Assembly: GCA_963755435.1 (NCBI GenBank)
Contig: CAVWJX010000003.1
Location: 248,001 to 312,000, forward strand
Length of the DNA stretch: 64,000 nucleotides
Direction: 5' to 3'
From: AP-15 sp963755435
Lineage (GTDB): Bacteria > Pseudomonadota > Alphaproteobacteria > ATCC43930 > CGMCC-115725
Each line of letters opens with the position of its first letter. Position 1 is the stretch's first letter. Position numbers and translations under genes: made by a program. This document shows, one piece after another, positions 8,873 through 18,404 of this stretch. Under the pieces are notes generated by a model. It was not told the DNA's origin, made no database searches, and saw only the letters and a list, made by a program, of their open reading frames with translations.

Positions 8873-10387
8873 ATGAGGGGTTCGCGCGCCTCGGCCCGGC
8901 CCCGCCCGGCGCTCGATGCGGCGGAAGCGCCAGCCCTGGTCGCGGTCGGGCCGGGCGGATTATCGCAGTCGGGCCGCCGCCAGGCCACCATCGCCCTGAT
9001 GATCGCCACCGCATTGCAGGCCTTCGACGCCACGATCGCCAATGTCGCGCTGCCGCAGCTCGAGCGCAGCCTCGGCGGCGGCATCGATCTCGGCTCGTGG
9101 GTCATGACGAGCTATCTGTGCGCGTCCGCGGTGATGGCGATCCTGACTGGCTCTTTGCGCCGCCGCTGGGGGCCGCGGCCGGTATTCACCGCGGCGATCG
9201 CCTTGTTTGTGGTGGCGTCGTCGCTGTGCGCGATCGCGCCCTCGTCTGCCGCGCTGATCCTGTTCCGTCTGATCCAAGGTGCTGCGGCGGGCATCATCCA
9301 GCCATTGTCGCAGGCGATCCTCCTCGACCTCTATCCAAAGCAGCAACACGGCCGCATGTTGGCGCTGTGGGGGGCGACGATCATGGCCGGCCCGATGCTG
9401 GGCCCGCTGCTCGGCGGCGTCATCACCGATCTGGCTTCGTGGCGGTGGATTTTCGCTGTCAACGCGCCGATCGGCGGGATTGCTCTGTTCGGGCTGGGCG
9501 CGGTTTCGGCGCGCGCGGATGCGGATGGCGGCCGTCCGATCGATGGACCAGGCGTCGTGCTGCTGGTGGTCGCGGTGGCCGCGCTCCAGCTGGCATTGCA
9601 GCGCAGCATCGGGCGCCTCTGGCCGCCGGCCCCGGAGACCATCGCCGAGGCGGGCGCTGCCGTCCTCGGCTTTGCAGCGATCGTGGTGCAGAGCCGCCGA
9701 TCACGGTTCCTGCTGGTCCGGTTCGATGTGCTCCGCGACCTCAATTTCGCGCTTGCCGCAGCCTTCAATTTCATGATCGGCGCGACGCTGTTCACGACTA
9801 TCGTGTTTGTGCCGGCCTTGAGCGAAGGCCCGCTCGGCTGGGACGCGACGCGAGCCGGTCTGGTGATCGCCCCGCGCGGCGTCGGAACGATGGCGATGAT
9901 GCTGGCGGTCCGCTACCTGATCGATCGGATCGATTACCGCGTCCTGCTCACGATTGGCCTGGTTACAACCGCCGGCGCGCTCGAACTGATGTCGCACGTC
10001 CCGCCGCAAGGGGCCGAACTCTGGCTGGCGGCGACCAGCGCGGCGCAAGGCATCGGCGTCGGACTACTATTCACGCCGCTCAGCACTCTTGCTTTTTCGA
10101 CTGTCCGCCCAGAACTGCGGACCGACGCCGCCGGCGTATACAATCTGTCGCGGCAGCTCGGTTGTGCCGCCGGAGTGGCGGCGATGACGGCGCTGCTCCA
10201 AGTGAGAATCCGCAGCGGCCTCGATATTTTTCACCTCCACCCCGGTTTCGCCGGGGCCTTGGCAATGCGCGCTCTCCAGGCGGCGACCTTCGCAGCATAC
10301 ACCGGCTCGTTTCGGATCTTGGCGATCGTCACTGTGGCGATGATCCCCGGAATATTCCTGTTCCGGGCGGCGATGCAGCGCGAGTAG
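8873..10387 (+). CDS. MFS drug:proton antiporter, DHA2 (14-TM) family
   Basis: 504 residues. After a ~40-residue Ala/Pro-rich cytoplasmic head, the protein shows the family's helix 1 signature (ALQAFDATIANVALPQ), the LGSWVMTSYL stretch, and the loop GSLRRRWGPRPVF, which matches MFS motif A. The antiporter motif C appears as MAGPMLGPLLGG, and RWIFAVNAPIG follows, as in EmrB/QacA. About 14 hydrophobic helices are present. Export of small toxic compounds is expected; the specific substrate is unknown. No EmrA-like adaptor or TetR regulator is adjacent. The start is weakly defined, since no good ribosome site precedes 8873. Confidence 0.88.
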   Translation: MRGSRASARPRPALDAAEAPALVAVGPGGLSQSGRRQATIALMIATALQAFDATIANVALPQLERSLGGGIDLGSWVMTSYLCASAVMAILTGSLRRRWGPRPVFTAAIALFVVASSLCAIAPSSAALILFRLIQGAAAGIIQPLSQAILLDLYPKQQHGRMLALWGATIMAGPMLGPLLGGVITDLASWRWIFAVNAPIGGIALFGLGAVSARADADGGRPIDGPGVVLLVVAVAALQLALQRSIGRLWPPAPETIAEAGAAVLGFAAIVVQSRRSRFLLVRFDVLRDLNFALAAAFNFMIGATLFTTIVFVPALSEGPLGWDATRAGLVIAPRGVGTMAMMLAVRYLIDRIDYRVLLTIGLVTTAGALELMSHVPPQGAELWLAATSAAQGIGVGLLFTPLSTLAFSTVRPELRTDAAGVYNLSRQLGCAAGVAAMTALLQVRIRSGLDIFHLHPGFAGALAMRALQAATFAAYTGSFRILAIVTVAMIPGIFLFRAAMQRE

Positions 10388-10465
10388 CCGATGGATATTG
10401 CCGGCCGAGCCAAGCCTCGGCGTGACGCATCGCGGGCCTGGCAAGGGGAACCCCGCCCGGGCGCC

Positions 10466-12694
10466 TCAATCGAGCACGGCATCAGCGCGCGCGCCCCGCG
10501 CCCCCGGCAGAAGCGGGCCTGGGAGTGGCGGAGCGGGCGGCACCGAACCGGGCGGGACCGGGCCGAGCGCCGGCGCCCGAAGCAGGCCCGACGGTTGGGT
10601 CGGCAGCACCAGCCGGACTGTCGTACCCTCGCCTGGACGGCTGAAAATCGCCAAGGTCCCGCCATGCGCCTCGACCAGCCCTTTGGTGATCGGCAGACCG
10701 AGCCCGGTGCCGCCATAGGTGCGGGTGGTCGCCGGCTTCGCCTGGCCAAACGGCTGCAACGCGCGCGCCTGCTCGCCGGCATCCATGCCGATGCCGTGAT
10801 CCTCGACCTCGATCACGGCGGCATCGGCGGGTGCGGCGCCGAGCCGGATGTGAACCGTGCCGCCATCGGGCGAAAACTTGATCGCGTTCGACAGCAGGTT
10901 CAGGAAAATCTGCTTTATCGCGCGCTCGTCGGCCCAGATGGAGACCGACGCGTCGGTCAATTCCGACAGCAGCCTAATGCCGCGGCTGCCGGCGCGCTCG
11001 TGGACGACGCGGATCACGTCGTCGATCAGAGCTTGCAGAACAACCGCCTCCTTTTGCAGCTCGAGCTTGCCCGCCTCGATTTTCGACATGTCGAGGACGT
11101 CGTTGATGATCGACAGCAGATGCAGGCTGCTGGCATGCACGTCCTTGATGTATTCGAGATACTTGTCGTTGCCGATCGGCCCGAACAACTCCAGCGAGAT
11201 GATCTCGGTGAAGCCGATCACGGCATTGAGCGGGGTGCGCAGCTCATGGCTCATATTGGCCAGGAACTCGCTCTTCGAATGGTTGGCGAGCTCGGCCTGG
11301 CTGCGAGCCTGGAGCAGCCTATTTTCACCCGCCTTGAGTTCGGTGATGTCGGAATAGACCGAGACGACCCCACGGTCGGGCATGGCGCTGCGCCGAATCT
11401 GCAGGGTTCGGCCCGATGCGGTCACCCGCTCCTTGGTCGCCGGCACGTCGCGGTAGAATTGCTCAAGGCGCCGCGCGACCTCGGCCTCGGGCTCGACCTC
11501 GCCGAAATCGCCGCGTAGCGCCTGGCACGTCAGAACTTCGCGCAGCGGCACCCCGACCGCCAGATCGGCCGGCAGATCGAGCATCTCGCAAAAGCGCCGA
11601 TTGCGCGCGATTAGCCGGCCGCGGCCATCAAACACACTGAGCCCTTCGCCGATGCTTTCGAGGGTGCTTTGCAACAGCGAATTTCGTCGCCTTAGCCGCG
11701 CTTCGCTGCGGCGCAGATGGGCGCCGGCGATCCGGGCGGCGCGCAGGGCACGGTCGGCGAGCCAGGAAAGACCCCCGACGGCGGCCGCGAACAGCACGAA
11801 GCCGGCGAGCGCGACGTTGCGCTGGCGATACCATCGGGCGAGGATCCGCGCCCGGGCGCGCGTCGCGGCGACGATCAGCGGCCGCGCCCCGACCCGGCGA
11901 AAGGCGCTCAGCGCTTCGGCTGTACCGGGCCCGGTCGGGGTTTCGAGCAGACCTGTGCGCGCATGCGCCGCTGCCGCCAGCAGCACCGCGGACGCGGCGG
12001 GCGTACCGCCGAGCGTCCGCTGCCCGGCGGATCGGCCCGCGGCCAGAGTGCCGTTATCGAGCAGCAGCGCGATGCTGGCGCCGCCGGTTCCGGCGATCGC
12101 GTCGTAAAGATCCGTGAAGCAGCCGACCGGGACTCGCGCGGCGATGACGCCGAGCATGACCCCGTCGCGCATCAGCGGCCGGCTCAGCATGATCGACCAG
12201 GTGCGGCCAGCCGCACTCGGCGCCAGATCGCCGATGAAGAGATGCGGCTGCGCGCCCGGATGGTGGGCGGTGAAAAAGGCGCTCCGGCGATAGCTGCCCG
12301 CCCTGCCCGGAGTCGCCTCGGCTCGGTTCACTACCGTGCCCGTGCGGTCGAGGATCAGAATGTCGCTGACCGCGAGGCTCTGGGCGTTGAACTGGGCGAG
12401 CACGGTGCCGAGCGCCGGGCTGTCGAGCGCCGCCGTCGGCAACACCTGATCGACAATCCGCTCGATGCCGCTCAGCATCGCGTCGACCTCGAACAGCGAT
12501 CGCGCGGTTCCAGTCTCGGCCGAACGCGCCATGCCGACGAGCACCGCGCCGGCATCCTGCATCGCCTGATCGTGGGCCCGCTGCAGTGAGGAGAAGGCAC
12601 TTGCGCCATAGCCGCCGATCAGCAGCATTGCGCCGAGCACGGTCGCGGTGCTGCGCGGCCGATTGCGGCACGGTGCGACGGGTGGAAGAAGCAT
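10466..12694 (-). CDS. Membrane sensor histidine kinase (Cache-like sensor, PAS, HisKA, HATPase)
   Basis: 742 residues. Residues ~15-32 form TM1; a periplasmic double-Cache-like sensor spans ~35-280; TM2 is near 290-315. A PAS domain follows (LESIGEGLSVFDGRGRL, near 345), then the HisKA H-box NMSHELRTPLNAVIGF with the phosphorylated His near 490. The ATPase has the N-box NLLSNAIKFSPDGG, the G1 box VEDHGIGMD and the G2 box TYGGTGLGLPI. The last ~35 residues are a Pro/Gly-rich tail with no domain. No response regulator lies next to it, so its partner must be elsewhere. The start region abuts a 20-bp tandem repeat at 12701. Confidence 0.92.
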   Translation of the reverse strand: MLLPPVAPCRNRPRSTATVLGAMLLIGGYGASAFSSLQRAHDQAMQDAGAVLVGMARSAETGTARSLFEVDAMLSGIERIVDQVLPTAALDSPALGTVLAQFNAQSLAVSDILILDRTGTVVNRAEATPGRAGSYRRSAFFTAHHPGAQPHLFIGDLAPSAAGRTWSIMLSRPLMRDGVMLGVIAARVPVGCFTDLYDAIAGTGGASIALLLDNGTLAAGRSAGQRTLGGTPAASAVLLAAAAHARTGLLETPTGPGTAEALSAFRRVGARPLIVAATRARARILARWYRQRNVALAGFVLFAAAVGGLSWLADRALRAARIAGAHLRRSEARLRRRNSLLQSTLESIGEGLSVFDGRGRLIARNRRFCEMLDLPADLAVGVPLREVLTCQALRGDFGEVEPEAEVARRLEQFYRDVPATKERVTASGRTLQIRRSAMPDRGVVSVYSDITELKAGENRLLQARSQAELANHSKSEFLANMSHELRTPLNAVIGFTEIISLELFGPIGNDKYLEYIKDVHASSLHLLSIINDVLDMSKIEAGKLELQKEAVVLQALIDDVIRVVHERAGSRGIRLLSELTDASVSIWADERAIKQIFLNLLSNAIKFSPDGGTVHIRLGAAPADAAVIEVEDHGIGMDAGEQARALQPFGQAKPATTRTYGGTGLGLPITKGLVEAHGGTLAIFSRPGEGTTVRLVLPTQPSGLLRAPALGPVPPGSVPPAPPLPGPLLPGARGARADAVLD

Positions 12695-12700
12695 CGTTCG

Positions 12701-12757
12701 CGCTTACCCGCGGCCGGTGGCGCTCACCCGCGGCCGGTGGCGCTCACCCGCGGCCGC
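12701..12757. repeat. Three-copy 20-bp tandem repeat
   Basis: CGCTTACCCGCGGCCGGTGG at 12701-12720, the same with one change at 12721-12740, and a partial third copy to 12757. It lies immediately upstream of the sensor kinase start codon, in the kinase leader. Confidence 0.85.
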
Positions 12758-13136
12758 CGCTCCGGACCGCCGCAGCGGAACCGATGCGTTTGTCGCGGTC
12801 GCGCCGCGGTCACCGCCACAGCTTCTGCTTGCATCGCTGCGCCTCCTTGGAAATGGGCGATCGCTGGCGCGGACCCGGCAGCGACGCGGTGGTCGCGCCG
12901 ATGGTTTGTGCCCGAGCCGCACGGAGCCGAGTTCGTCTCGACGTTAGCCGCATGCGGTTAATTTTTTCCGAGCAACACTGCCCCGATTAGCCTGCCGGTT
13001 GCAGCTGCCGACAGGGCGCTCGGGTCGGCGCCTCGGAGCAAGACCCGCACCGAGCACGGTACGGCGGTGCGAGGGATCTCTTGCGCGCGGGCGTCGGCAA
13101 GCGGGCTGCGATGACACGGCACGACCCTGATCGGCC

Positions 13137-13165
13137 TTGTCAAAAGGGCCGGTGCGCCGTAAGTA
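13137..13165 (+). promoter_or_regulatory. Candidate rpsB promoter
   Basis: TTGTCA at 13137-13142, a 17-bp spacer and TAAGTA at 13160-13165. This would leave a ~130-nt leader before rpsB, long enough for the S2-type autoregulation known for rpsB leaders. The -10 match is weak. The rest of 12758-13299 shows no credible gene. Confidence 0.35.
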
Positions 13166-13299
13166 ATTGCTGATCGATACCTCACGCAGGGTTGCGATAG
13201 CCCGCGCGGCATAGCCCGTGTGCGGTCCGCTCCGGTGTCGGCCCGGTTCCTTTCGGTGCCGATTTCTCCTGCGGCGGCTCAACCGGAAAAGGAATTGTC

Positions 13300-14154
13300 A
13301 TGGCTTTGCCGACCTATACGTTGCGTCAACTGCTCGAAGCCGGTGTCCATTTCGGCCATCATACGCGCCGTTGGAACCCGAAGATGGCGCCTTACATCTT
13401 CGGCGTGCGCAACGGCGTCCATATCATCGATCTCGAGCAGACCGCGCCGATGCTGCACCAGGGGTTGCAGGCGATCCGCGACGTCGTCGCCGGCGGCGGG
13501 CGGGTGCTGCTGGTCGGCACCAAGCGGCAGGCGCAGGAGCCGGTGGCCGAGGCCGCCAAGCGCTGCGGCCAATACTACGTCAACTATCGGTGGCTCGGCG
13601 GCATGCTGACCAATTTCAAGACGATGTCGCAATCGATCCGTCGGCTGCGCGAGCTGGACGAACGGATCGCCAACGAGCAGGGCGGGCTGACCAAGCGCGA
13701 ACTCCTGGAGCTGACCCGCCACCGCGACAAGCTCGAACGCGCGCTCGGCGGCATCAAGGAGATGGGCGGCCTGCCCGATATCCTATTCGTCATCGACACC
13801 AACAAGGAAGCGATTGCGGTTGCCGAGGCCAATACGCTCCATCTGCCGGTCGTCGCGATTCTCGATTCGAATTCGTCGCCCGAGGGGATCGCCTATCCGA
13901 TCCCGGGGAACGACGACGCGATGCGCGCGATCCACCTCTATTGCGACCTGGTGTCCAATGCCGTCCTCGATGGGCTCCAGGCCGAACTTGCCGCCTCGGG
14001 CGTCGATATCGGAGCCCGCGCCGAACCGGCCGTCGATCGGCTGCCCCTGGAGACGGAGGAGGACCTCGGCGTTCCGGCCGACGCGGCCGATGCGGCCGTG
14101 CCGCCCGCGGCGGGCGAACCGGCGGAAATCGAAGCGGTTGCTGCCCAACCTTGA
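13300..14154 (+). CDS. rpsB: 30S ribosomal protein S2
   Basis: 284 residues. The N-terminus (YTLRQLLEAGVHFGHHTRRWNP, seen as GVHFGHHTRRWNPKM) and the blocks NGVHIIDLEQT, GTKRQAQE, RWLGGMLTNFKT and PIPGNDDAMRAI are the S2 signatures. The Ala/Pro/Glu-rich C-terminal extension of ~45 residues after VSNAVLDGL is common in alphaproteobacteria. The start ATG follows AAAAGGAA. S2 joins the small subunit with S1 at the platform. It opens the rpsB-to-lpxB cluster, with tsf following after ~90 bp. Confidence 0.97.
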   Translation: MALPTYTLRQLLEAGVHFGHHTRRWNPKMAPYIFGVRNGVHIIDLEQTAPMLHQGLQAIRDVVAGGGRVLLVGTKRQAQEPVAEAAKRCGQYYVNYRWLGGMLTNFKTMSQSIRRLRELDERIANEQGGLTKRELLELTRHRDKLERALGGIKEMGGLPDILFVIDTNKEAIAVAEANTLHLPVVAILDSNSSPEGIAYPIPGNDDAMRAIHLYCDLVSNAVLDGLQAELAASGVDIGARAEPAVDRLPLETEEDLGVPADAADAAVPPAAGEPAEIEAVAAQP

Positions 14155-14241
14155 ACTGCGGCCGGCGGGGCAGCCGAGACCGCGCAGATCTGAGCTGTCG
14201 CTCGGCGATTGGCGGGCGACGAGAGACGAAGGGGTGCGATG

Positions 14242-15168
14242 ATGGCCGAGGTGACCGCGGCGCTGGTCAAGGAGCTGCGCGACAAGACCGGCGCCGGCAT
14301 GATGGATTGCAAGAGGGCGCTCGGCGACAGCGGCGGGGATGTCGAAGCGGCGGTCGACTGGCTGCGCAAGAAGGGGTTGGCGGCCGCCGCCAAGAAAGCC
14401 GGACGGGTCGCTGCCGAAGGGCTGATCGGCGCTGCCGTGCGCGGCACCGCTGGCGCCCTGATCGAAGTCAATTCGGAGACCGATTTCGTCGCTCGCAACC
14501 AGGATTTTCAACGTTTCGTGCGGACTGTTGCCGAGCTCGCGGTGGGGGGCGACGGCGAGATCGGCGGGCTGGTCCGGACCTCGTATCCAGGCTCGGGACG
14601 CACGGTCGAAGCCGAGCTGACCTATTTGATTTCGACGATCGGGGAAAACCTGGTGCTGCGCCGGTCGACGCAGCTAGCGGTCGGGCAGGGCGGCGTATTT
14701 TCCTACATGCACAACACACTGGCTGCTGGGCTCGGCAAGATCGGCGTGATCGTCGCGCTCGAGTCGGGCGCGCCGCCGGATCGCCTGGCCGAACTCGGAA
14801 AGCAGCTGGCGATGCATGTCGCGGCGGCAAACCCGCTCTACCTCGACATCGGCTCGGTGCCGGCCTCGGCACTGGAGCGCGAGCGCGAGGTCCTGCGCGA
14901 GCAGGCTCGGGCCAGCGGCAAGCCCGAAGGAATCATCGAAAGGATGGTCGACGGTCGGCTCCGCAAATTTTATGAGGAGGCCGTGCTGCTCGAGCAGATC
15001 TTCGTGGTCGACCAGGAGACGCGGATCGCCAAAGTGGTCGAGAACGCCGCCAAAGCCGCAGGCGCGCCGGTCTCGATCAGCGGGTTCGCCCGTTTCGCGC
15101 TGGGCGAGGGGATTGAGCGCCCGCGCACCGATTTTGCAGCCGAGGTGGCCGCTCAGCTGGAGCATTGA
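14242..15168 (+). CDS. tsf: Translation elongation factor Ts
   Basis: 308 residues. EF-Ts recharges EF-Tu with GTP. The N-terminal UBA-like module (VKELRDKTGAGMMDCKRAL) contains the TGAGMMDCK signature, and the core TDFVARN motif contacts EF-Tu. Two adjacent ATGs (14239, 14242) follow GAAGGGGTG; the second is used here, the first is equally possible. Length is normal. Partner of rpsB in a conserved operon. Confidence 0.97.
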   Translation: MAEVTAALVKELRDKTGAGMMDCKRALGDSGGDVEAAVDWLRKKGLAAAAKKAGRVAAEGLIGAAVRGTAGALIEVNSETDFVARNQDFQRFVRTVAELAVGGDGEIGGLVRTSYPGSGRTVEAELTYLISTIGENLVLRRSTQLAVGQGGVFSYMHNTLAAGLGKIGVIVALESGAPPDRLAELGKQLAMHVAAANPLYLDIGSVPASALEREREVLREQARASGKPEGIIERMVDGRLRKFYEEAVLLEQIFVVDQETRIAKVVENAAKAAGAPVSISGFARFALGEGIERPRTDFAAEVAAQLEH

Positions 15169-15321
15169 TCGGGGCGACGCGGAATCCGGCTCTGACGGTT
15201 CGCGTAAAGCCTGCGATGTTGCCGCGGGTCTGGTATATGTTCGCTGTGCCGGCCGTTCCGCTTTGCGGGCGGCGTGGGCCGCGGGCGGCACGGGACAGGC
15301 GAGCGGGTGAGCGTGGGCCGG

Positions 15322-16047
15322 ATGGCAGCCGATCTGAGGTATCGCCGGGTTCTTCTGAAAATTTCCGGCGAGGCGCTGATGGGCGGAGGCGAAGGCGGCC
15401 TCGATCCCGAAGTCGTCGCCCGAATCGCCGATGAAATCCGCGCGGTGCACGCGCTCGGCGTCGAGTTGTGTATGGTGATCGGCGGCGGCAATATTTTTCG
15501 CGGCCTGTCGGGAGCCGCAGCCGGGATGGAGCGCGCCTCGGCCGATTACATGGGCATGCTGGCGACGGTGATCAATTCGCTCGCCGTGCAGAACGCGCTC
15601 GAGCAGCGCGAAGTGACGACGCGAGTGCAATCGGCGATTTCGATGCAGGCGGTGTGCGAGCCCTATATCCGCCGCCGGGCGTTGCGCCACCTGGAAAAAA
15701 AACGGGTGGTGATCTTCGCCGCCGGCACCGGCAACCCGTTTTTTACCACCGACACGGCCGCCGCGCTGCGCGCGTCGGAGATGGGCTGCGACGCGCTGTT
15801 GAAGGCCACCAAGGTGGATGGCGTCTACGACGCCGATCCGTTCCGCGTCCCGGGCGCGATCCGTTTTGAGCGGCTGAGCTACCGCGAAGTGCTGGCCCGT
15901 GATCTGCGGGTGATGGACGCCTCGGCGGTGGCGCTAGCGCGGGACAGCCATATCCCGATCCTGGTGTTCTCGATCTTCGAGGGCGGTGGGTTTGCGCGGG
16001 TGGTGCGCGGCGAGGGACGCTTCACGATCATCGACGCGGACGATTAG
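15322..16047 (+). CDS. pyrH: UMP kinase
   Basis: 241 residues of the amino-acid-kinase fold, which phosphorylates UMP to UDP and is allosterically controlled by GTP/UTP in the family. Key segments: VLLKISGEALMG (P-loop-like), VIGGGNIFRG (UMP/ATP site), ASADYMGMLATVINSL, and AAGTGNPFFTTDTAAALRA. ATG 15322 is preferred; a GTG at 15307 is an in-frame alternative. The last five codons (IDADD) and the stop are the first copy of a 20-bp tandem repeat that continues into the frr leader. Confidence 0.95.
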   Translation: MAADLRYRRVLLKISGEALMGGGEGGLDPEVVARIADEIRAVHALGVELCMVIGGGNIFRGLSGAAAGMERASADYMGMLATVINSLAVQNALEQREVTTRVQSAISMQAVCEPYIRRRALRHLEKKRVVIFAAGTGNPFFTTDTAAALRASEMGCDALLKATKVDGVYDADPFRVPGAIRFERLSYREVLARDLRVMDASAVALARDSHIPILVFSIFEGGGFARVVRGEGRFTIIDADD

Positions 16048-16110
16048 GCATCGACGCGGAAGATTAGGCATCGACGGCGGAAGACTAGGCATCGACGCGG
16101 AAGGTTCGTC
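16030..16110. repeat. Tandem repeat that copies the pyrH stop codon region
   Basis: Four units of 20-21 bp, ATCGACGCGGACGATTAGGC type, at 16030, 16050, 16070 (21 bp) and 16091. The first unit encodes the last residues of UMP kinase plus its TAG stop; the next units repeat that sequence in the space before frr. Confidence 0.9.
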
Positions 16111-16129
16111 ATCGACCGGGAGCAAGGCC

Positions 16130-16690
16130 ATGCCCGATGATTCATTGCTGAAGGATCTGAGCCGCCGCATGGACGGCGCCCTCGATGTGCTGCGCAAGGA
16201 GTTTGGCGGCTTGCGCACTGGGCGGGCTTCGGCGAGCCTGCTCGAGCCGGTCACCGTGGCGGCCTATGGCGGTACCATGCCGATCAATCAGCTGGCCAAT
16301 GTCAGCGTGCCCGAGCCGCGGATGATTACGGTGCAGGTCTGGGATCGCGCGATGGTCAAGGCGGTCGACAAGGCGATCCGCGAATTGGGCCTTGGCCTCA
16401 ATCCGCAGACCGAGGGGCAGGTGATCCGAGTCCCGATCCCCGATCTGAACGAGGAGCGGCGGCGCGAACTGACCCGGGTCACCGCCAAATACGCCGAACA
16501 GGCGCGCGTCTCCGTGCGCAACGTTCGCCGCGACGGCATCGAGGCATTGCGCCGTCAGGAGAAGGACAGCGTGATTTCGCAGGACCAGCAGCGCAAGCTG
16601 CAACAGGAGGTCCAGCACCTGACGGATGATGCGATCCGTCGCATCGACGAGACCTTGGCGCAAAAGGACAGAGAGATCTTGCAGGTGTGA
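16130..16690 (+). CDS. frr: Ribosome recycling factor
   Basis: 186 residues, the usual length. It splits post-termination ribosomes with EF-G. Diagnostic segments: RMDGALDVLRKEFGGLRTGRAS (shown by LRTGRASASLLEPV), AYGGTMPINQLANV, VRNVRRDGIEALRRQEKD-type block, and QEVQHLTDDAI. The start ATG 16130 follows GGGAGCAAGG; longer readings run back into the pyrH tail repeat. The stop overlaps the uppS start (TGATG). Confidence 0.97.
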   Translation: MPDDSLLKDLSRRMDGALDVLRKEFGGLRTGRASASLLEPVTVAAYGGTMPINQLANVSVPEPRMITVQVWDRAMVKAVDKAIRELGLGLNPQTEGQVIRVPIPDLNEERRRELTRVTAKYAEQARVSVRNVRRDGIEALRRQEKDSVISQDQQRKLQQEVQHLTDDAIRRIDETLAQKDREILQV

Positions 16691-17436
16691 TGGCCGCTCC
16701 GAGCAGCGCCGAGGACGCGCCGCCGCGCCGGTTACCGCGGCATGTCGCAATCATCATGGACGGCAACGGGCGCTGGGCACAGGCCCGCGGTCTGCCGCGG
16801 ATCGCCGGGCATCGCCGCGGCGCCGAGGCGGTGCGCCGCACCGTCTCCGGCGCCCGCGAGCTTGGCATCCCCTATCTAACCCTGTTCGGATTCTCGTCGG
16901 AGAACTGGCAGCGGCCATCGACTGAGATCCACGATTTGATGGGATTGCTGCGCCACTATCTGCGTGGAGAAATCGCCGAGTTGCGGCGCAACGGCATTCG
17001 CCTGAAGGTGATCGGGGACATCGGCCGTCTCGGCCCGGACATCATCTCGCTGATCGAAGAGGCGGAGGCGCAGACCCGCGGCAATTCCGCGATTATCCTG
17101 ACGATGGCGCTGTCCTATGGCGGGCGCGCCGAAATCGTCGCCGCGGTACGGGCGATCGCGGCACAGGTGGCGCGCGGCGGCCTCACCGCCGATGCGGTCG
17201 ACGAGGAATGCCTGGCCCGCCACCTGTTCACCCAGGGCCTGCCCGATCCGGACCTGTTGATCCGCACCAGCGGCGAGCAGCGGATCAGCAACTTTCTGCT
17301 CTGGCAGTGTGCGTATTCCGAACTCTTCTTTACCAAGACGTTGTGGCCCGATTTCGACAAGAGCGATCTCGATCAGGCAATCGACGAGTATTGCGCGCGC
17401 GAGCGCCGCTATGGGGCCGGGGTTGGCTCGCGCTGA
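16690..17436 (+). CDS. uppS: Undecaprenyl diphosphate synthase
   Basis: 248 residues. It makes the C55 lipid carrier for peptidoglycan and LPS by cis-condensing isopentenyl units on FPP. Signatures: HVAIIMDGNGRWA with the catalytic Asp, GHRRGAEAVRRT, FGFSSENWQRP, and the C-terminal PDLLIRTSGEQRISNFLLW with SELFF. It overlaps frr by one base and cdsA by 26 bp, showing translational coupling. Confidence 0.97.
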   Translation: MAAPSSAEDAPPRRLPRHVAIIMDGNGRWAQARGLPRIAGHRRGAEAVRRTVSGARELGIPYLTLFGFSSENWQRPSTEIHDLMGLLRHYLRGEIAELRRNGIRLKVIGDIGRLGPDIISLIEEAEAQTRGNSAIILTMALSYGGRAEIVAAVRAIAAQVARGGLTADAVDEECLARHLFTQGLPDPDLLIRTSGEQRISNFLLWQCAYSELFFTKTLWPDFDKSDLDQAIDEYCARERRYGAGVGSR

Positions 17437-18304
17437 GCCGGTCCGCCTCGAACTGGTCGGCGCCAAATCCGGCCAGCTGCGGCAGCGGGTGCTCTCGGCG
17501 CTGGCGCTGGCGCCGCTGCCGATCGCCGCGATCTGGTTCGACGGGCCGTGGCTGGCGCTGTTGACCGCACTCGCCGCTGCGGTGATGGCCTGGGAGTGGG
17601 CGCGGCTTTGCCATCGCGGGCGGGTTGCCCGATCCGCCCCGAGCGGGGCGGCCCGAGCGCTGCCGATCGAGGTTGTGCTCGTCGCCGTGGTGCTTGCCGC
17701 GGTGGTAATCGCCGCACTCGGCGGCGCCGGGCTTGCCGCGGCTGCGACACTCGCTGGCGCCGTATTCGTGTTCTGGGCGGCGCCTCGCACGGCCGGCGTC
17801 AAACCGGGCTGGGCCGCGCTGGGTGTGCTTTGGGTCGGCCTCCCGTGCGTCGCGCTGTTGTGGCTGGCGCACGAACCGGCCGACGGCCGGGTCACCCTGT
17901 TGTGGCTGTTCGCGGTGGTGTGGGCGACCGATATCGGCGCCTATGCGATCGGCCGTAGCCTCGGCGGCCCGCGCCTGGCGCCGCGCTGGAGCCCCGGCAA
18001 AACCTGGTCCGGTTTTGTGGGTGGCGTCGTCTGCGCAGCACTCGCCGGCGCGGGGATGGCGGTTGCGTTCGGGATCGCCTCGGCCGCGCCGCTGATGCTG
18101 GTCAGCGCCGGCCTTGCGATTGTCGCCCAGTTCGGCGATCTTGCTGAGTTGCTTGCCAAACGCAGGTTCGGCGTGAAGGATTCGAGTGGCCTCATCCCTG
18201 GGCATGGTGGGCTGCTCGATCGTCTCGACGGGCTGCTCGCGGCGATCCCGGCAGTGGTGCTGCTGACTTTAATCGGGGGTCACAGCGTTCTGGCGTGGCG
18301 ATGA
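17411..18304 (+). CDS. cdsA: Phosphatidate cytidylyltransferase
   Basis: 297 residues with about eight hydrophobic helices. It forms CDP-diacylglycerol from phosphatidic acid and CTP in the inner membrane. The family signature is present at the end: KDSSGLIPGHGGLLDRLDGL, preceded by DIGAYAIGRSLGG and SPGKTWSGFVGG. The ATG 17411 inside uppS is the only good start; the first ~35 codons read in the upstream open frame are uppS shadow. Confidence 0.95.
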   Translation: MGPGLARAEPVRLELVGAKSGQLRQRVLSALALAPLPIAAIWFDGPWLALLTALAAAVMAWEWARLCHRGRVARSAPSGAARALPIEVVLVAVVLAAVVIAALGGAGLAAAATLAGAVFVFWAAPRTAGVKPGWAALGVLWVGLPCVALLWLAHEPADGRVTLLWLFAVVWATDIGAYAIGRSLGGPRLAPRWSPGKTWSGFVGGVVCAALAGAGMAVAFGIASAAPLMLVSAGLAIVAQFGDLAELLAKRRFGVKDSSGLIPGHGGLLDRLDGLLAAIPAVVLLTLIGGHSVLAWR

Positions 18305-18404
18305 AATCATCGGCAGCGGCCAGGTCGACCGTCGCTGCCGCTCCTCTATGTCTGCGCTGCTCACGCCGCGAACCCTGCCGACGCCACGAACGCGGAGTAG
18401 ACCG

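Noticed and set aside
10391..12589. Long plus-strand ORFs (375 and 290 codons) opposite the sensor kinase
   Set aside because: Arg/Gly-rich shadow translations; the minus strand has all kinase motifs.
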